DNA of 64,000 nt from Bremia lactucae (Eukaryota; Oomycota; Peronosporomycetes; Peronosporales; Peronosporaceae): contig NC_090620.1 of the NCBI RefSeq assembly GCF_004359215.1, positions 3,100,810-3,164,809 of the forward strand, given 5' to 3'. The notes beneath the pieces are model-generated. The model saw only the letters and a program-made list of their open reading frames with translations. It searched no databases and was not told the DNA's origin. A program made the translations under genes and the position numbers. This document shows, in pieces, positions 1 through 10,790 of the stretch (positions are counted from its first letter, which is position 1; every line of letters starts with the position of its first letter).

Positions 1-1852
1 TTTCAGCCGTCGACGTTGGCAGCCATGAAGGCATACCACGTGACGAGCTCATTGGCCTCTGAGATAAAAGAGAGCTACAGTCAGGACGACCACTGTCGCC
101 TGCTGTTGGATCACTTCGGTGGACGAAAGGTTTCCCTTCCGTCGCACCTGAAAGCTAAGCTCAATCGCTTTAGCTACAGCGATGGCCTGTTATGGCATCA
201 GCTGTCACCTTGTGATCCCTTGAGAATCTATGTGCCTCATGACACAGATCTCAAGCTGATGATCCTTCACGAGCACCATGATGCGCCATCTAGTGGGCAT
301 CTGGGCCGTAAAAATACATTCTTACGAGTGTCAGTGGAATTTTGGTGGCCACATCTATATGTATGGGTGGCCAACTATATTCGCTCTTGCGAACAGTGCC
401 AGCGCATTAAGCCTGCACCGTCCAGCAGCGCGCCACGGAAGCCGCTACCGATTCCGGTCAACTGTTGGATGTCAGTAAGATCTGGACTTCATCTTAGGTA
501 TACCGCCCGATCATAAGGGTCGGACAAAGGCTAGTCGTCTTTGTAGACAGACTGAGCAAAATGGTGCATTTAGCACCATCTAAGACATCAATTACAGGCA
601 AGGAGGCAGCTCTCTTATTCCTGGTTCATGTTTACGGACAACACGGGATGCCCGAGTCCATAGTATCGGACCGGGATCCACGTCTTACGTCTGGTTTTTG
701 GCGACATGTGTTCGAGCTACTAGGTAGCAAGCTTCACATGTCGACCGCAGATCATCCCCAGACCGATGGCCAAACAGAACGTGCCAATCGGGTCGTGGCG
801 GATGTCTTACGCATTATAGCAACTCTTATAGAGTAAAGCAAGCAATTGCCCTTCGTGGAGTTCGCTATAATAAATGGTGTTCACACCAGCACGGGTGAGA
901 CACCGTTTTATATTCACGGACTGCGCCATCCTCGGACGCCAGTCTCGTTTGTGCGCAGCCCGAGTCTTAGTGTATCACACTAAAAGCCCGTGACCCAATG
1001 GCAAGCGCACAGGACAAGCAAAAAGAATATGCGGACCGAAATGGTCGCAAAAATAACGAACGCTTTAGAGTGGGTGAAAAGGTACTATTAAGTACTGCTA
1101 CCCTACCTAAAACTATAATTTCTGTACTACCTGGAGGTACTACGAAGTTGTTGCCGCGTTTTATTGGGCCTTTTACGGTGGTAGAAGAGGTTGGAGACCT
1201 AAATTATAGGCTCACCCTTCCCCCGTATATGAAGACGCACCCCGTACTTTACGTGGGTCGTCTGAAACGGTATGTAGACCCAAATGAGGTCACATATCCC
1301 CATCCGGCTAAGGAGACCGATGGTGACGCCGACTGTGAGTCGAGCGTCGTTCGGGTGAGGGGGACGGTGAAGGCGAAAAGCGTATGGGACCGATGCCTCC
1401 TACCACGAACAGGACTTGGAGAGCGAGGGACATCACGCGAGTAACGCGGAATTCTCAGCATTATTCTTTCAAAGAGTTTCAAACGAGTCTTCTGGCTTTC
1501 ATAATCTTGACGAGCCTTCGCTCGGACATCAACGAGATCCGAGGTCAGTCGCGAGACTTGACCCTCGAGATCCGCAATACATCGTTCAGCAGCGCTTAAT
1601 GCATGTGCCTGAACGGACGAAGGTAAGACAGCCGCGATTAATTGGGGAGATCGTCATTTCTATCGGGCGCCGCCTGCACTAATGGATGCGGGTGGGAATC
1701 AACGTTTCCTTGTTGGAAGGTTGCTTGCCCAACGCTCCATGAAGCAAGGGTATCAGGTCCTCGTCCAATGGAAAGGTTACCCGAAGAGTTTTGACACTTG
1801 GGAACCGATCGATACCCTACGTATTAATTTGCCCGGCTTCGTGGCTGCCTAG
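1..1852 (+). pseudogene. Ty3-like pol remnant: integrase plus chromodomain (copy A)
   Basis: This is the 3' half of a Ty3/gypsy chromovirus polyprotein, broken by stops and frameshifts. Residues read from 16 to 516 include the integrase zinc-binding segment, with a CEQCQRIKP motif near 385-415. The catalytic core follows at 561-836, with SDRDPRLTSGFW and HPQTDGQTERANR motifs. The integrase C-terminal GPF segment is at 998-1290 (LLPRFIGPFTVVEEV). A chromodomain closes the frame at about 1690-1852 (YQVLVQWKGYPKSFDTWEP) and ends at a TAG. Compared with copy C, about 300 bp is missing near 966-1000 between core and C-terminal part. The chromodomain would target integration to modified histones in the family; here the gene is dead. 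It is cut by the left window edge, so reverse transcriptase and gag are not seen. Confidence 0.9.
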
Positions 1853-2144
1853 GAAAAGGAGCACCAGCTGAGACCTCTTCGCTAGTCTCAAATGGACTAG
1901 CAGAAGTAGCGTTGTTAGAAGAAATAGGGGGTGCAGTACCGCCCATGATTTCTTTCACTCGCAAGCGGGTGAAATTAATTCGCTGCGATCGCTGTTTCAT
2001 CAAATCGGAATGCGGATGAATAAGGCGCAGGAATTCCGCCTCGTATTGGTCGGGCGTTTCATTTGAATGCAACACGACCGGGATCGGGAAAAAACACCCC
2101 AGCCATTTTCCCTCCCTGAGCCCTCTATGATTTAAAGACGCCAT
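1824..2144 (-). CDS. Antisense ORF convergent with Ty3 pol (copy A)
   Basis: A 106-codon frame opens with ATG at 2144 and runs against pol, overlapping the end of the chromodomain by about 25 bp. The product is basic and polar and resembles no family I can name. A block VVLHSNETPDQYEAEF is repeated with changes in the antisense frames of copy C (VVLRSNEKP) and copy B (IVLFPNETRSENE). The TAA stop lies at the same aligned place in copy C. Homology with copy C continues upstream of the ATG to about 2180, so the true frame was longer. It may be a retrotransposon accessory gene. A chance frame opposite pol is the alternative, but most of it lies beyond the pol stop. Confidence 0.55.
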   Translation of the reverse strand: MASLNHRGLREGKWLGCFFPIPVVLHSNETPDQYEAEFLRLIHPHSDLMKQRSQRINFTRLRVKEIMGGTAPPISSNNATSASPFETSEEVSAGAPFPRQPRSRAN

Positions 2145-2211
2145 AATAATTATGTGCGTCTACAAGAGCGCGCTCTAGGAGGCCACGAAATAGTCACACC
2201 AGTTCCAGAAG

Positions 2212-2325
2212 AGAACTTGGTGCTGGTAGGCGGCTCGGCACTTCTTCTGGGAACACATCGCGATGTTTCCACAGAACCTCAAAGAACGGACTGTCTCTCA
2301 AGTCATCCCAGCCTTGAGCAGCGTA
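2212..2325 (-). pseudogene. Fragment of Ty3 reverse transcriptase N-terminus, inverted
   Basis: On the minus strand the translation contains DVFPEEVPSRLP, the conserved entry to the reverse transcriptase domain of Ty3-like elements, preceded by DSPFFEVLWKHR. It lies just upstream of the antisense ORF in the same direction, so it is a foreign scrap joined to copy A, not part of its pol, which runs on the plus strand. Confidence 0.6.
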
Positions 2326-2397
2326 CGCTTCTTTTTGTCCATTTCTAGGACGCTCTCGTCCATGCGGTGAGCCGACAGAAACGGAGCTCTGACAATA

Positions 2398-2470
2398 ATG
2401 GAAGAGCGGAACATTCTTTCATTTAATGCTAATGATCTAGTTCTACTGTCTACGGTGAATCTCCCTATAT
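2398..2470 (+). pseudogene. Scrap of Ty3 integrase C-terminal region
   Basis: The frame reads ILSFNANDLVLLSTVNLP, matching the integrase C-terminal segment of copy E (for example LSFKVNDLVLLSTVNLP on the minus strand near 37500). The homology ends abruptly. It shows that sequence of the copy E family has been patched into the end of copy A. Confidence 0.6.
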
Positions 2471-2835
2471 TACTTAGAGGCTATATCATCCAAATTGAAA
2501 GTCATATTCGGATTAACGTTCGCAAGCTGTGCTTCGACATCTATGCCCAAGGCGACAGGACTGAAGATTCCGACGTTATAAAATGCAGGCAATTCTGACT
2601 GTTTGCAGAAGTCTTCCTAGTAGAATTTGACTTCCTGGAGCTTAAGATAGGTGTCTGCACAAATTACGTGATCTACTCTGCTACGATAGCATAGGGTAAG
2701 CTACGTTTGCCAAAGGCTTTGTTCCAAATCCAGCGGTAATTTCACAACGATGCAATATCGAAATTAAGACCGTTGCAACGTATTGACAACGGAAAAACAA
2801 ATTTAAAGAACGGCTCTTAATACTCAATAAATTAT

Positions 2836-2865
2836 TGTGGCCGCATTAAGACGTGCCCGCCTACA
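2836..2865 (+). repeat. LTR end remnant (family of copies C and D)
   Basis: The bases TGTGGCCGCATTAAGACGTG and the following CCCGCCTACA are the reverse complement of the left ends of the LTRs at 27061 and 32887. Only the last 30 bp of a plus-oriented LTR remain, which fits the orientation of copy A. Between here and 3430 I see no gene; the sequence is likely old repeat debris. Confidence 0.6.
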
Positions 2866-3429
2866 TAGGCGGAGTTATTTGTTGCAAGTTGAAAGATCCG
2901 ATTTTGCCGTTGAATCATCACAATTATCGCTACTTGGTAAGCCTCGTGGACTATAAGACAAATTGCGTGAGGGTGCTTGCCGAAAAAACGTTGCAAATAA
3001 TTTTGATAATTTTCTCGTTACTTTAAGAAGCGTTTCGAATGTTGCGTGCATATCTTCCGTATTGACGGTGAAGGGGGAAAATACCAAAGTGAGCTTTCTG
3101 TGTATACAAATGGGAGTCGCACGTCAGGTGAGTGAGCCCGCGAAGCAGGCTAGCAACGGTAAAGCTTAGCGTATGCGTCGAACCCTAATGGATATTGATC
3201 GATGCACGATCTTCGGCTCAAAATTCGCCTTATCATTCTGATATGATCCAGCTGATTGCACATCTTACATTTTAAAATCGTAGCCCAACCCACGACTTTC
3301 CAATCCGAGCCTCACCCCTTGAGCTTTTAATGGGAAAAGCGCCCGAGCTAACTAAATTGTAGTATATGGAAGGGCGCAAGCTCAAGTTGGGAAGCTGCGG
3401 TCACTAAAATTAATGAGACTTAGCCTGGA

Positions 3430-4795
3430 TTCAAGAGCGAACCTAGTGCCAAGCCTTTTCACACGAAGTGGGTCCTACGAGAAGAAACGCCGTGGAGATG
3501 TGGTGTGGAGAAGTGCAAAGAGCGTCTTGTTGCGTGTGGGAACAAACAAGTGCTTGGAATTGGCTTCTACCCAATGTTGCTGCAGCTGAGGAATTGGCAA
3601 TAGCATGGTAATTTTGGATATTTCGAAGATTTGAGGTGTTCGTGTTCGTGATCGTCATGGCGATGTACATGCATGCAATGACCGAAGAAGATGACGGTAT
3701 CCTCCTCCCTCTACTGAACAAAAATCGAAGGTGCAATGAAACACAAAGGTGCGTCAAGCGTAAGCCAGCTCGCATTGCGCCTTGGAAGATGTTTCTGGAC
3801 TCGAACAAGCTGGTCGTCAATAACACCAACTTCAACAAATGAATCTTCACGAGCTAAACATCGATGCATAAGGCTTTTGCCCGTTCTACAAGGTGGATTC
3901 AGGCGGAACAACCGTTGTTGGGACTTGCGTTGATGACTAGTCAGTCACATCGACAAGCTCAGATTTCGTGGGCGCATTCTTAAATGACTGCAGGCACTTA
4001 AACGGTTAGACCTGGATGATGCATCTATGTTTCCGGCATGCAAGTTGAGCCAGATGTAGTGGGAAATGCACTATCAAAAAGCACTGTGGACGAGTTGCTT
4101 ACACATGTCGGACTAGGAGGCGTCTAGCCAAAAATATTACACGTAGCTCTACGTGTAAGCTCGAGAGGTGCGCCTAGACTTACAAGCTTTCAATACTTTC
4201 AGTCGTTGATTGGTAGTCTAATGTGAGTGGCTCGGTGTACACGAACTGTCATTGGCTTTGCAGTACGCGAAAGTGTAACGCGACGACGCTATAAGACTGG
4301 CGCATGGCTAAAAGATTTGCCGGCCATATAATTGATACCCAAGAATCAAAGTGCACCTGCTCGGGTGAAGGACCCAAGATTTTGATCCGAATACAATGTT
4401 ATACGGACATAGACTTTGCTGGTGACCGCAAAGATCGTAGTCGTTAAGCGCGACTATTATCATGGTGAATGGAGGAAATATTCGATAGTACTGCAAATTT
4501 AAGTCCGCGGTTGCAAGTTCAACTCCGAAAGCAGAGCTTCTCGTTGCAGCTGCAGGAAGACAACAAGTACTTGATTTCGAAGTCGAAACACTAAATGTGC
4601 TGGCCGTCGATAATCAGGCGGTCATTCAGCGATTAAGGCCAATTCGGCTAGTGCGGAGTATGTGGACGCTAACCTCGAGTTTTCGCAAGAATACGCCGCG
4701 AGAGAAGTTATTAAGCCAAGTTTCGTGAAACCTTAAGACATGTTAGCTGACCTTCTCACGAAGCTTTGACAATCCCACGGGGGTTTGAGCTGCAT
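3430..4795 (+). pseudogene. Ty1/copia pol remnant (reverse transcriptase and RNase H)
   Basis: Across several frames the translation follows copia order. First comes a reverse transcriptase start resembling HTKWVLREE then KERLVACGNKQVLGI (3455-3570). Next are LEQAGRQ (about 3800) and FYKVDSGGTTVVGTCVDD (about 3885-3935), the Tyr-Val-Asp-Asp region. FQSLIGSLMWVARCTR at about 4199-4245 marks the connection to RNase H. A guanine-rich polypurine-like run lies near 4778. Stops and frameshifts occur throughout, so it is an old copy. The remnant stops about 90 bp before the left LTR of copy B, which may have inserted into it or into its LTR. Confidence 0.7.
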
Positions 4796-4884
4796 GCCAA
4801 GATAGATCTCACATAACTGCTGTTTTTTAGTGCTCTTGTTTCTAAAGATGATCTAGCCGATGTTACATTATTTCACACCCCTGG

Positions 4885-5350
4885 TGTCATGGGGCACACA
4901 TCGGCTGGAGAAATGTTGTTGTGGTTCATTAACTTTATGGGTGAAATACCCTTTTATCTAATTTTAAAATAGTTAGTTGCTTAAATTCCATTTTTATGGG
5001 TAACAAACGTGGTCGCCGCCAGATCTAAACCTGGCGGCCAAAATGTATTTTAAATTAGCTAGGGTAAGGTTTTTAGATTTAAATAATGAAATAAAGTGCA
5101 GTTCCCTTTTTGATCTTAAAGCGTTAAGTGCATTTCTAAGGCTTGCGCATTGATCTGTAAGAGATAGAAGCCTTTCTAAGGTATATCCTCTTTGACACTA
5201 GTTGCCACTTGGTTCTACGAAAGGATTCCTTAAGGTTTAATAGCTTGTACGACTCCCTGAGTTGTTAAACCCATTAGTTCAATAGAAATAAGTGACTATC
5301 TGATTCTAAATGTCTTCCTCTGACTTTAGGAGCGAGGCAGCTCCGCTACA
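4885..5350 (+). repeat. 5' LTR of copy B
   Basis: Sequence from TGTCATGGGGCACACATCGG to GCAGCTCCGCTACA aligns nearly throughout with 12351-12817. Shared blocks include a GTGGTCGCCGCCAGAT stretch and TTTAATAGCTTGTACGACTC. It is 466 bp and begins TG and ends CA. Confidence 0.93.
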
Positions 5351-5351
5351 C

Positions 5352-5370
5352 CTGGTAGCACTGTAGTCAA
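5352..5370 (+). other. Candidate primer binding site
   Basis: CTGGTAGCACTGTAGTCAA sits one base inside the 5' LTR and starts with TGG after one base, as tRNA primer sites do (complement of a tRNA 3' CCA). The priming tRNA was not identified. Confidence 0.4.
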
Positions 5371-5409
5371 TCTACGGCTGAGTTTTAACAAAACTAAACC
5401 CTCACGAAA

Positions 5410-6600
5410 ATGGAAGTGGTTCCAGAATTGGTAGAAGCGCAACGCATCGCTTATGACAAGCTCAAACCTTATTTGGGTTTGAGCACGTGGAATTTATTAT
5501 CTCTCAGGGAGCAGAGGTCCTACATGCAAGGCTTAAATCCTTCACATGGTACGAAGCCTCCCTGATCGGCTAGGTACAGGACCACTTAGCGGCATCTATG
5601 CCAACCCGGTACATCTCTGTACCTGACTTAGAGCCGAGGGCTCACCCTCTAACTTAAAATGTGAAGACATTTGAGGTAAAAGAGGGAGAAAATCTCCCTT
5701 TTGGAATTAAGCAGATGGAAATGTCCATTGATTCCGCCTTCTTATTAACAGAACGGCAAAAGGTGGCTAGGCCATTTCCAAACTTGGAGGTAGAGCCATG
5801 GAGTGGGCACTATCGTGCAGCACGTCCATAAACGACGTTTTTTTCTCATGGAATTCGCTGAAACAGCAAATGACCAGCATGTTTGCACTGCCTGATCAGG
5901 ATTTTCGCATGCGAGCACGGCTCTAGCGACTCGACATGGTAAAAGAATTCTAGGGGACTTTGTTTAGGAGTTGAGAACTCTCATTGCATCTATGCATCAG
6001 GACCCGGTGCAAGAAGCAATTGAAGTAACCATCTTTATGGGGGGTCACAATGAGGGCGTTGGCTGGACGGAATTATTCCGATCTCATCCTGCTACTTTCG
6101 AAGAGGCAGTTGCCATAGTGCTACGCGCCGAGTTCGACTTCAAGTCTGCTCGCGTTAGCACGCCAGTTTACCGAACAAGCTCTTCGAGCGCATGGGTTCC
6201 GTCTAACAGAGCGGAACCCATGGATTTAAGCCTCGTTGAGGAAAGAGAAGAGGCTATTCAAGCTGTGAAACAGCATAAGCCCATCCGTAGATGTTATATG
6301 TGCGGAAACACGAAACATTTACGTCCGGCTTGCCCTCTTCGAGTAAAGCTCGTAGGAGCTCCAACTCCGACCTATACCAGAGATCTGGTACGGTGCTGGA
6401 AAACGTCGATACCCAGTAGGTGCGAAGCGCCCTACTGGGGGGACCTAGGCTCTGTTGAACCTCTAGGAGGTGAGAATAAACAAAACCTAGCTCCAAGTAG
6501 CTCGGTGCTTAATGGCACGGGGCGAGAGTACAAGCCTGGCTTGCTAGTCGCTCAAGCGACTGCAAAGGGCTTTGATAAACCGTGGTCAATTTTAATTGAC
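5410..6600 (+). pseudogene. gag of copy B
   Basis: A frame opens at ATG 5410 (MEVVPELVEAQRIAYDKLKP) and is soon broken. A long open piece runs from 5971 and carries typical Ty3 gag sequence, with a canonical CX2CX4HX4C zinc knuckle at about 6296-6337 (CYMCGNTKHLRPAC). The knuckle binds genomic RNA during packaging in the family. Several stops between 5560 and 5970 make it a pseudogene. Confidence 0.8.
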
Positions 6601-6865
6601 TCAGGAGCGTCTTGCAATTATGCTCGACGTCTTCCCCTTGAAGGAAGTCAACAACGCTGAGGCACATAAAGGTGATACAATCACTGTTCGGTTAGCGACT
6701 GGGACTGGGACTCGTGTCACTGTTCCCAAAGTTCCATTGAACTTAGGTATAAAGTTTCTGGAATTTGACAGTATGGAACGCTGTCTCGTCCTTGATTTGG
6801 ATTCGAGATATGATCTCATCCTTGGTATGGCCTGGCTAGAACAGCAGGATCCATGGATCGATTAA
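6541..6865 (+). pseudogene. Aspartic protease domain of copy B
   Basis: The catalytic motif ILIDSGASCNY is at about 6588-6622. The downstream half of the retropepsin fold, ending SRYDLILGMAWLEQQDPW, is in another frame starting near 6620, so one frameshift separates the active site from the rest. The domain matures gag-pol in intact elements. Confidence 0.8.
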
Positions 6866-7039
6866 GGGTCTAAGACCTTTGGCGCCACACCCAATGTTCC
6901 TAGCATAGTTTTGGAGAGTCATGAACCCACCTTTGCTAGGCAACAAAAGCGCTGTTGGCGCGGATCATTGAATGAGCCTGTCAGTGTTTTAGACATTGGC
7001 ATGTCTGAGTTATCATACTCTAATGTTAAAAACATTAAT

Positions 7040-7390
7040 TCTGAGCCCGACTCAGCAGAAATAAGTGGAACGGCACGTACCCCGTCGAGTGACACTTATT
7101 ATAATAACGATTCACTAAATGCTGAAAGCATTGTTGGTCTAAGGCCGAATCATCAAGGGTGCAATACCCCTGAGATACGTGGAGTGGCACGTCTAAGTCC
7201 ACCGAAAATGGTCGGCCGAGGTGGCATCATACTGAGTGTCAGTAGTGACACTGTTGGCGGTTCGCCAGGACCTCAAGGGTGCATGAGATACGTGGAGTGG
7301 CACGTCTAAGTCCACCGAGTGTGGTCGGCCGAGGTGGCACCATACTGAGTGTCAATAGTGACACTATTGGCGATTCGCCAGGGCATTTTG
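7040..7390 (+). repeat. Imperfect tandem repeat in the protease-RT spacer
   Basis: A unit of about 112-119 bp is repeated at about 7151-7270 and 7271-7385. Both encode EIRGVARLSPP then a short run and VGRGG, then ILSV and SDT. A weaker third unit, with SGTARTPSSDT, precedes at about 7055-7100. The second unit lies in a shifted frame, so the array was once translated and then decayed. Confidence 0.75.
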
Positions 7391-7555
7391 GGTCAAACCC
7401 TTCTAAAGTACGTGAAGCGACACATAAACGTTCGTCGGATAAGGAAGTTGAGTTACCTAACTCCTTGTCGGTGTTAAAGATTGATGTGTTTATCGAAAGT
7501 GTTGCGCTTTGTGCAAATGCGTGTATAGGGGATCGTATGACATGAATTATACGGA

Positions 7556-7915
7556 GAACTTGAGTGCGGAAAATATCGTGTGTTGTGGCTCAGTCGGGTA
7601 AGGCATGGCGGTGCATCCCACTGGTCACCGTTTCAATACCCGGTAACGACAAAAAAGTAAAACCTTAGGGAACTGGTGTTTGGGGTTCACCAGCACTGTA
7701 CCGCCAGACAGTGACGTCCCCCATTCTATAGTAGTCCACATATGTGTGAAAGGGGGCGCAGCGAACGATAGGAAAGAATTAATGGTAGGATATAGTTAAC
7801 GGTAGGATAAAGTTAACGGTAAGATTGAGATAAACTCAAAAATATAACTTACTTTCCGGTTTGCAATCTCGACCGTGATCCCATCTTCAAGCTTATAGCG
7901 TTACGTAATTTAACA
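7556..7915 (+). repeat. tRNA-derived, SINE-like segment inside copy B
   Basis: TGGCTCAGTCGGGTAAGGC at 7586-7604 matches an RNA polymerase III A box and the tRNA D-arm. CCGTTTCAATACCC at 7629-7642 is a damaged B box or T-arm. A 3' part follows with GGTGTTTGGGGTTCACCAGC and short repeats of GTTAACGGTA. The same segment recurs at 26120-26445 with an intact B box. It replaces coding sequence between protease and reverse transcriptase. Cloverleaf pairing is poor, so it is not a tRNA gene. Confidence 0.65.
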
Positions 7916-8369
7916 GTCGGATGTCAAATTAGACACCATGTCTTGTATAGATCCAATACAGGCTGGAAAACCCGGGGACGTGAATGTCCCGGCCTCTAAG
8001 ATGCGTATTGTCTCCACTACAAGACAGGATGGAAACGAAGCGTGTATATCCTCACAAAGTGATACGAGTTAGCAATTACATACGCTTGTAAATGGTGGAA
8101 CCGGTAGCATTGAGGGGGGAGTTAGCCTTGCGGCAAACCCTTCGTTACATGCTCTTTTAGAGCTAGACGAAATGTCTATTGCTGAATGCGGCCGAGCCTT
8201 AAAGGCTGGCGACTTATCTGAAAAGGTGCTCATTCGACCAAAAGTTGAGTTAAACTCATCGTCACTTCAACACGAAGCTATTCTGGATGACACAAGAGCT
8301 GCACTTAGTGCGTGAAATGGGTCATCGATCCTTAAAGATCCTACGGATCCGTTTTACCCCTAAATTAAA

Positions 8370-9155
8370 GAATTCCAAGATGTGGTATGTAATAATTCAC
8401 CATATGTTTTACCTCCGGATAGAGGTGTTCGTCATGTAATTGACTTGGTCCCGGGAACCAAAAATTGTGTCACAAGACAATGGCCTTTACCAAAGGAGCA
8501 GTGTGACGCCATTGACGATTTCTTCCGTGCTAAGCACGAGGCTGTTATGGTACGAGAGAGCAAATCTCCTCATTCGACACCGAAATTTTGTGTCAAAAAG
8601 CCAAATGGTAAATGGCGCATTGTACATACATATAACAAGCTTAATGCTGTCACTATACCAGCACAAAACCCCATTCCTAGAAAGGATGTTCTTCAGAACA
8701 GTATGGTGGGATGTACAATGTACAGTGCGTTGGACTTAGTCGATGGTTACTACCAATTGCTCATGCGAGCTAACGATATCCCGCTTACAGCGGTTAGCAC
8801 CCCAATGTTATGGGAGTGGCTGGTTATGCCACAAGGGCTTTCCAACGCCCCGGCAACATTTAATAGTCTAGTGACGCAACTGTTTCGACCTCATCGAGGT
8901 TATTCTCAGACTTATTTCGATGACATTTTTGTCTATAGTCGTGCGGAGCAGGGTCGGTCGGATATGGACAATCATTTAGACCATTTGCGAGCAGTGCTCG
9001 AGTGTATGCGCACAAATAAATTGTATACCAATGCATCTAAAATGCATTTTTGGCGACCAAATTTCTTTTTAGGATGCTTCGTTGGAAAGCGAGGCTTAAG
9101 AGCGGATCCCGCTAAGGTGAAAGCCATAGTAGATTGGCCGGTTCCTATAAACTAA
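8370..9155 (+). pseudogene. Reverse transcriptase of copy B
   Basis: An open frame of about 257 codons (ATG 8382) carries the Ty3 reverse transcriptase motifs in order: LPKEQ, KPNGKWRIVHTYNKLNA, YSALDLVDGYYQL, MPQGLSNAPATF and the YFDDIFVYS active site at about 8911-8940. Most of the palm and fingers is intact, and the stop at 9153 separates it from RNase H. This is the best preserved part of the element. Confidence 0.88.
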
Positions 9156-9750
9156 ATGGATTTGCGTAAATGGTTGGGTCTCGCCAGGTATTTACACAAA
9201 TATAGCGAAAATCACACTGATATGGCGAGGCCATTATCTAATCTTCTTAAAAAGGATACAGAATGGTGCTGGACCAGCACCGAAATAATGCTTTTCGAGC
9301 AGTTAAGGATAATCTTATTCATGCTCCGATTCTGGCACTGCCAAACCCAAATTGGCCTTTTCAGTGTCGTCTGTGACGCATCAGGTTTGCCATTGGCAGT
9401 GTTCTGTTACAAACAGGTGTTGATGGGCATGAACATGTTATTGCGTTCAAGTCTCGACAGCTTAAAGCTGCGGAAAAGAAATACTCAGTTCATGACAAAG
9501 AGTTACTTGCTATCAAGTATGCTCTCGTCAAATTCAGAGTTCATCTGCTCGGCTCTAAGCCGTTTGTGATATATACGGATCACGCGTCATGACGCACGGC
9601 GACTAAGTCGCCCCATCTCTCACAGCGAACGGCCCGATGGCTATCCTTTTCTCGCCGAGTACAACTTCGAGGTGAAAAATAAGCCTGGCAAGCAGAATGC
9701 TTTGGCCGATGCGTTATCACGCAGGCCGGATTATGTGCTTTCTCATTAAC
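9156..9750 (+). pseudogene. RNase H region of copy B
   Basis: The connection and RNase H continue after the RT stop: KWLGLARYLHKYSENH, then in a shifted frame SRQLKAAEKKYSVHDKELLA, LLGSKPFVIYTDHAS and the end piece KNKPGKQNALADALSRRPD at about 9675-9730. At least two frameshifts are needed, near 9335 and 9400, and one stop lies at about 9590. Confidence 0.8.
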
Positions 9751-9757
9751 GACTATC

Positions 9758-10556
9758 TTGTCGCCTATTCCTGAATTAATCCGTTCGGCTTACACCAAGG
9801 ATGAACAGTGTGTAGCTCTGCTACGAGCTTTAAAGAACTCGGATACATGCATTAAATTGCCGCAATGTTTGCGTGCAAGGTTACATCGAATTTCTATCGA
9901 TAACGACCTGTTGCTTTATTGCACAGACATCGCGGACCCTCCGCGTGTCGTTGCTCCTCATGATGAGGATTTGAAGTATGGATACCTCTATGAGACACCG
10001 GATACTGTCTTTGGTGGTCATCTCGGTAGAGAAAAGACCTACGCTCTAGAAGCCAGAGTTATTGATGGCCCAAACTTTATAAATGGATTAGCACATAAGT
10101 TCGCACATGAAAAAACTTGCCAACGGGTTAAACCCTGGCGCATGCTGCTGCGCCACTGGCGAGCCTTCCTGTCCCCATAGGTTGCTGGGAGTCCATTAGT
10201 ATGGATTTTTTTTCGGTCTACAGAAAGATTCAGCCGGTAACTCCGGCATAGTGGTCTTTGTTGACCGATGAGCAAAATGACTCACTTAGCGGCCGTGCCG
10301 GATTCCATTGATGGAGAAAGTACAGCTACTGCGTGGTTCAGGGCTTGGTGGGGGAGAATTAGCCGATAGGCTTGCTGATATCAGCCCTGTTACCGTTCGG
10401 AAACAAGTAAGCGAGTTTCTCGCGACGCGATTTAGTGTCTTAAGACATGAAAGGGATACGATGGCTGATAGCCAAGATAAACAAAAAGAACAAGCAGATG
10501 CCAAACACAGAAGCTGTATTATTTTTTATATGGTCGGAGACCGAGTTTACTAAACG
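9758..10556 (+). pseudogene. Integrase N-terminal part of copy B, core deleted
   Basis: The zinc-binding region is recognisable (HLGREKTYAL, then KTCQRVKP at about 10115-10138). After KMTHLAAVPDSIDGE (about 10272-10320) the sequence jumps to the segment before the C-terminal domain (DTMADSQDKQKEQADAKH), so the catalytic core is missing. The SDRD and HPQTDGQTERAN motifs seen in copies A and C are absent. The element could not integrate on its own. Confidence 0.75.
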
Positions 10557-10557
10557 C

Positions 10558-10790
10558 TAAAAATCTACCTACGATACACTCGAGCACTGCACGCAAATGG
10601 TCGAAATGGCTTTCCATATCCGACCGACCCTGGTCCGTACGGCTATGGACAAAAATGTCATCAAAATAAGTCTGTGCATAACCTCGATGAGGGCGGAACA
10701 TTTGCGTCACTAGACGATTAAACGTTGTCGGGGCGTTGGAAAGCCCTTGTGGCATAACGAATCACTCCCATAGCTTGGTTTTCGCGGTCT
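10558..10790 (-). pseudogene. Inverted reverse transcriptase fragment inside integrase
   Basis: On the minus strand the translation reads MPQGLSNAPTTFNRLVTQ and QTYFDDIFVHSRTDQGR, a second copy of the reverse transcriptase active-site region in reverse orientation. It differs from the element's own RT at several residues, so it came from another family member. It splits the integrase C-terminal part from the rest. Confidence 0.88.

Noticed and set aside
3443..3933. Overlapping small ORFs as host or effector genes
   Set aside because: Combined frames follow copia reverse transcriptase; no signal peptide or known effector motif is seen.
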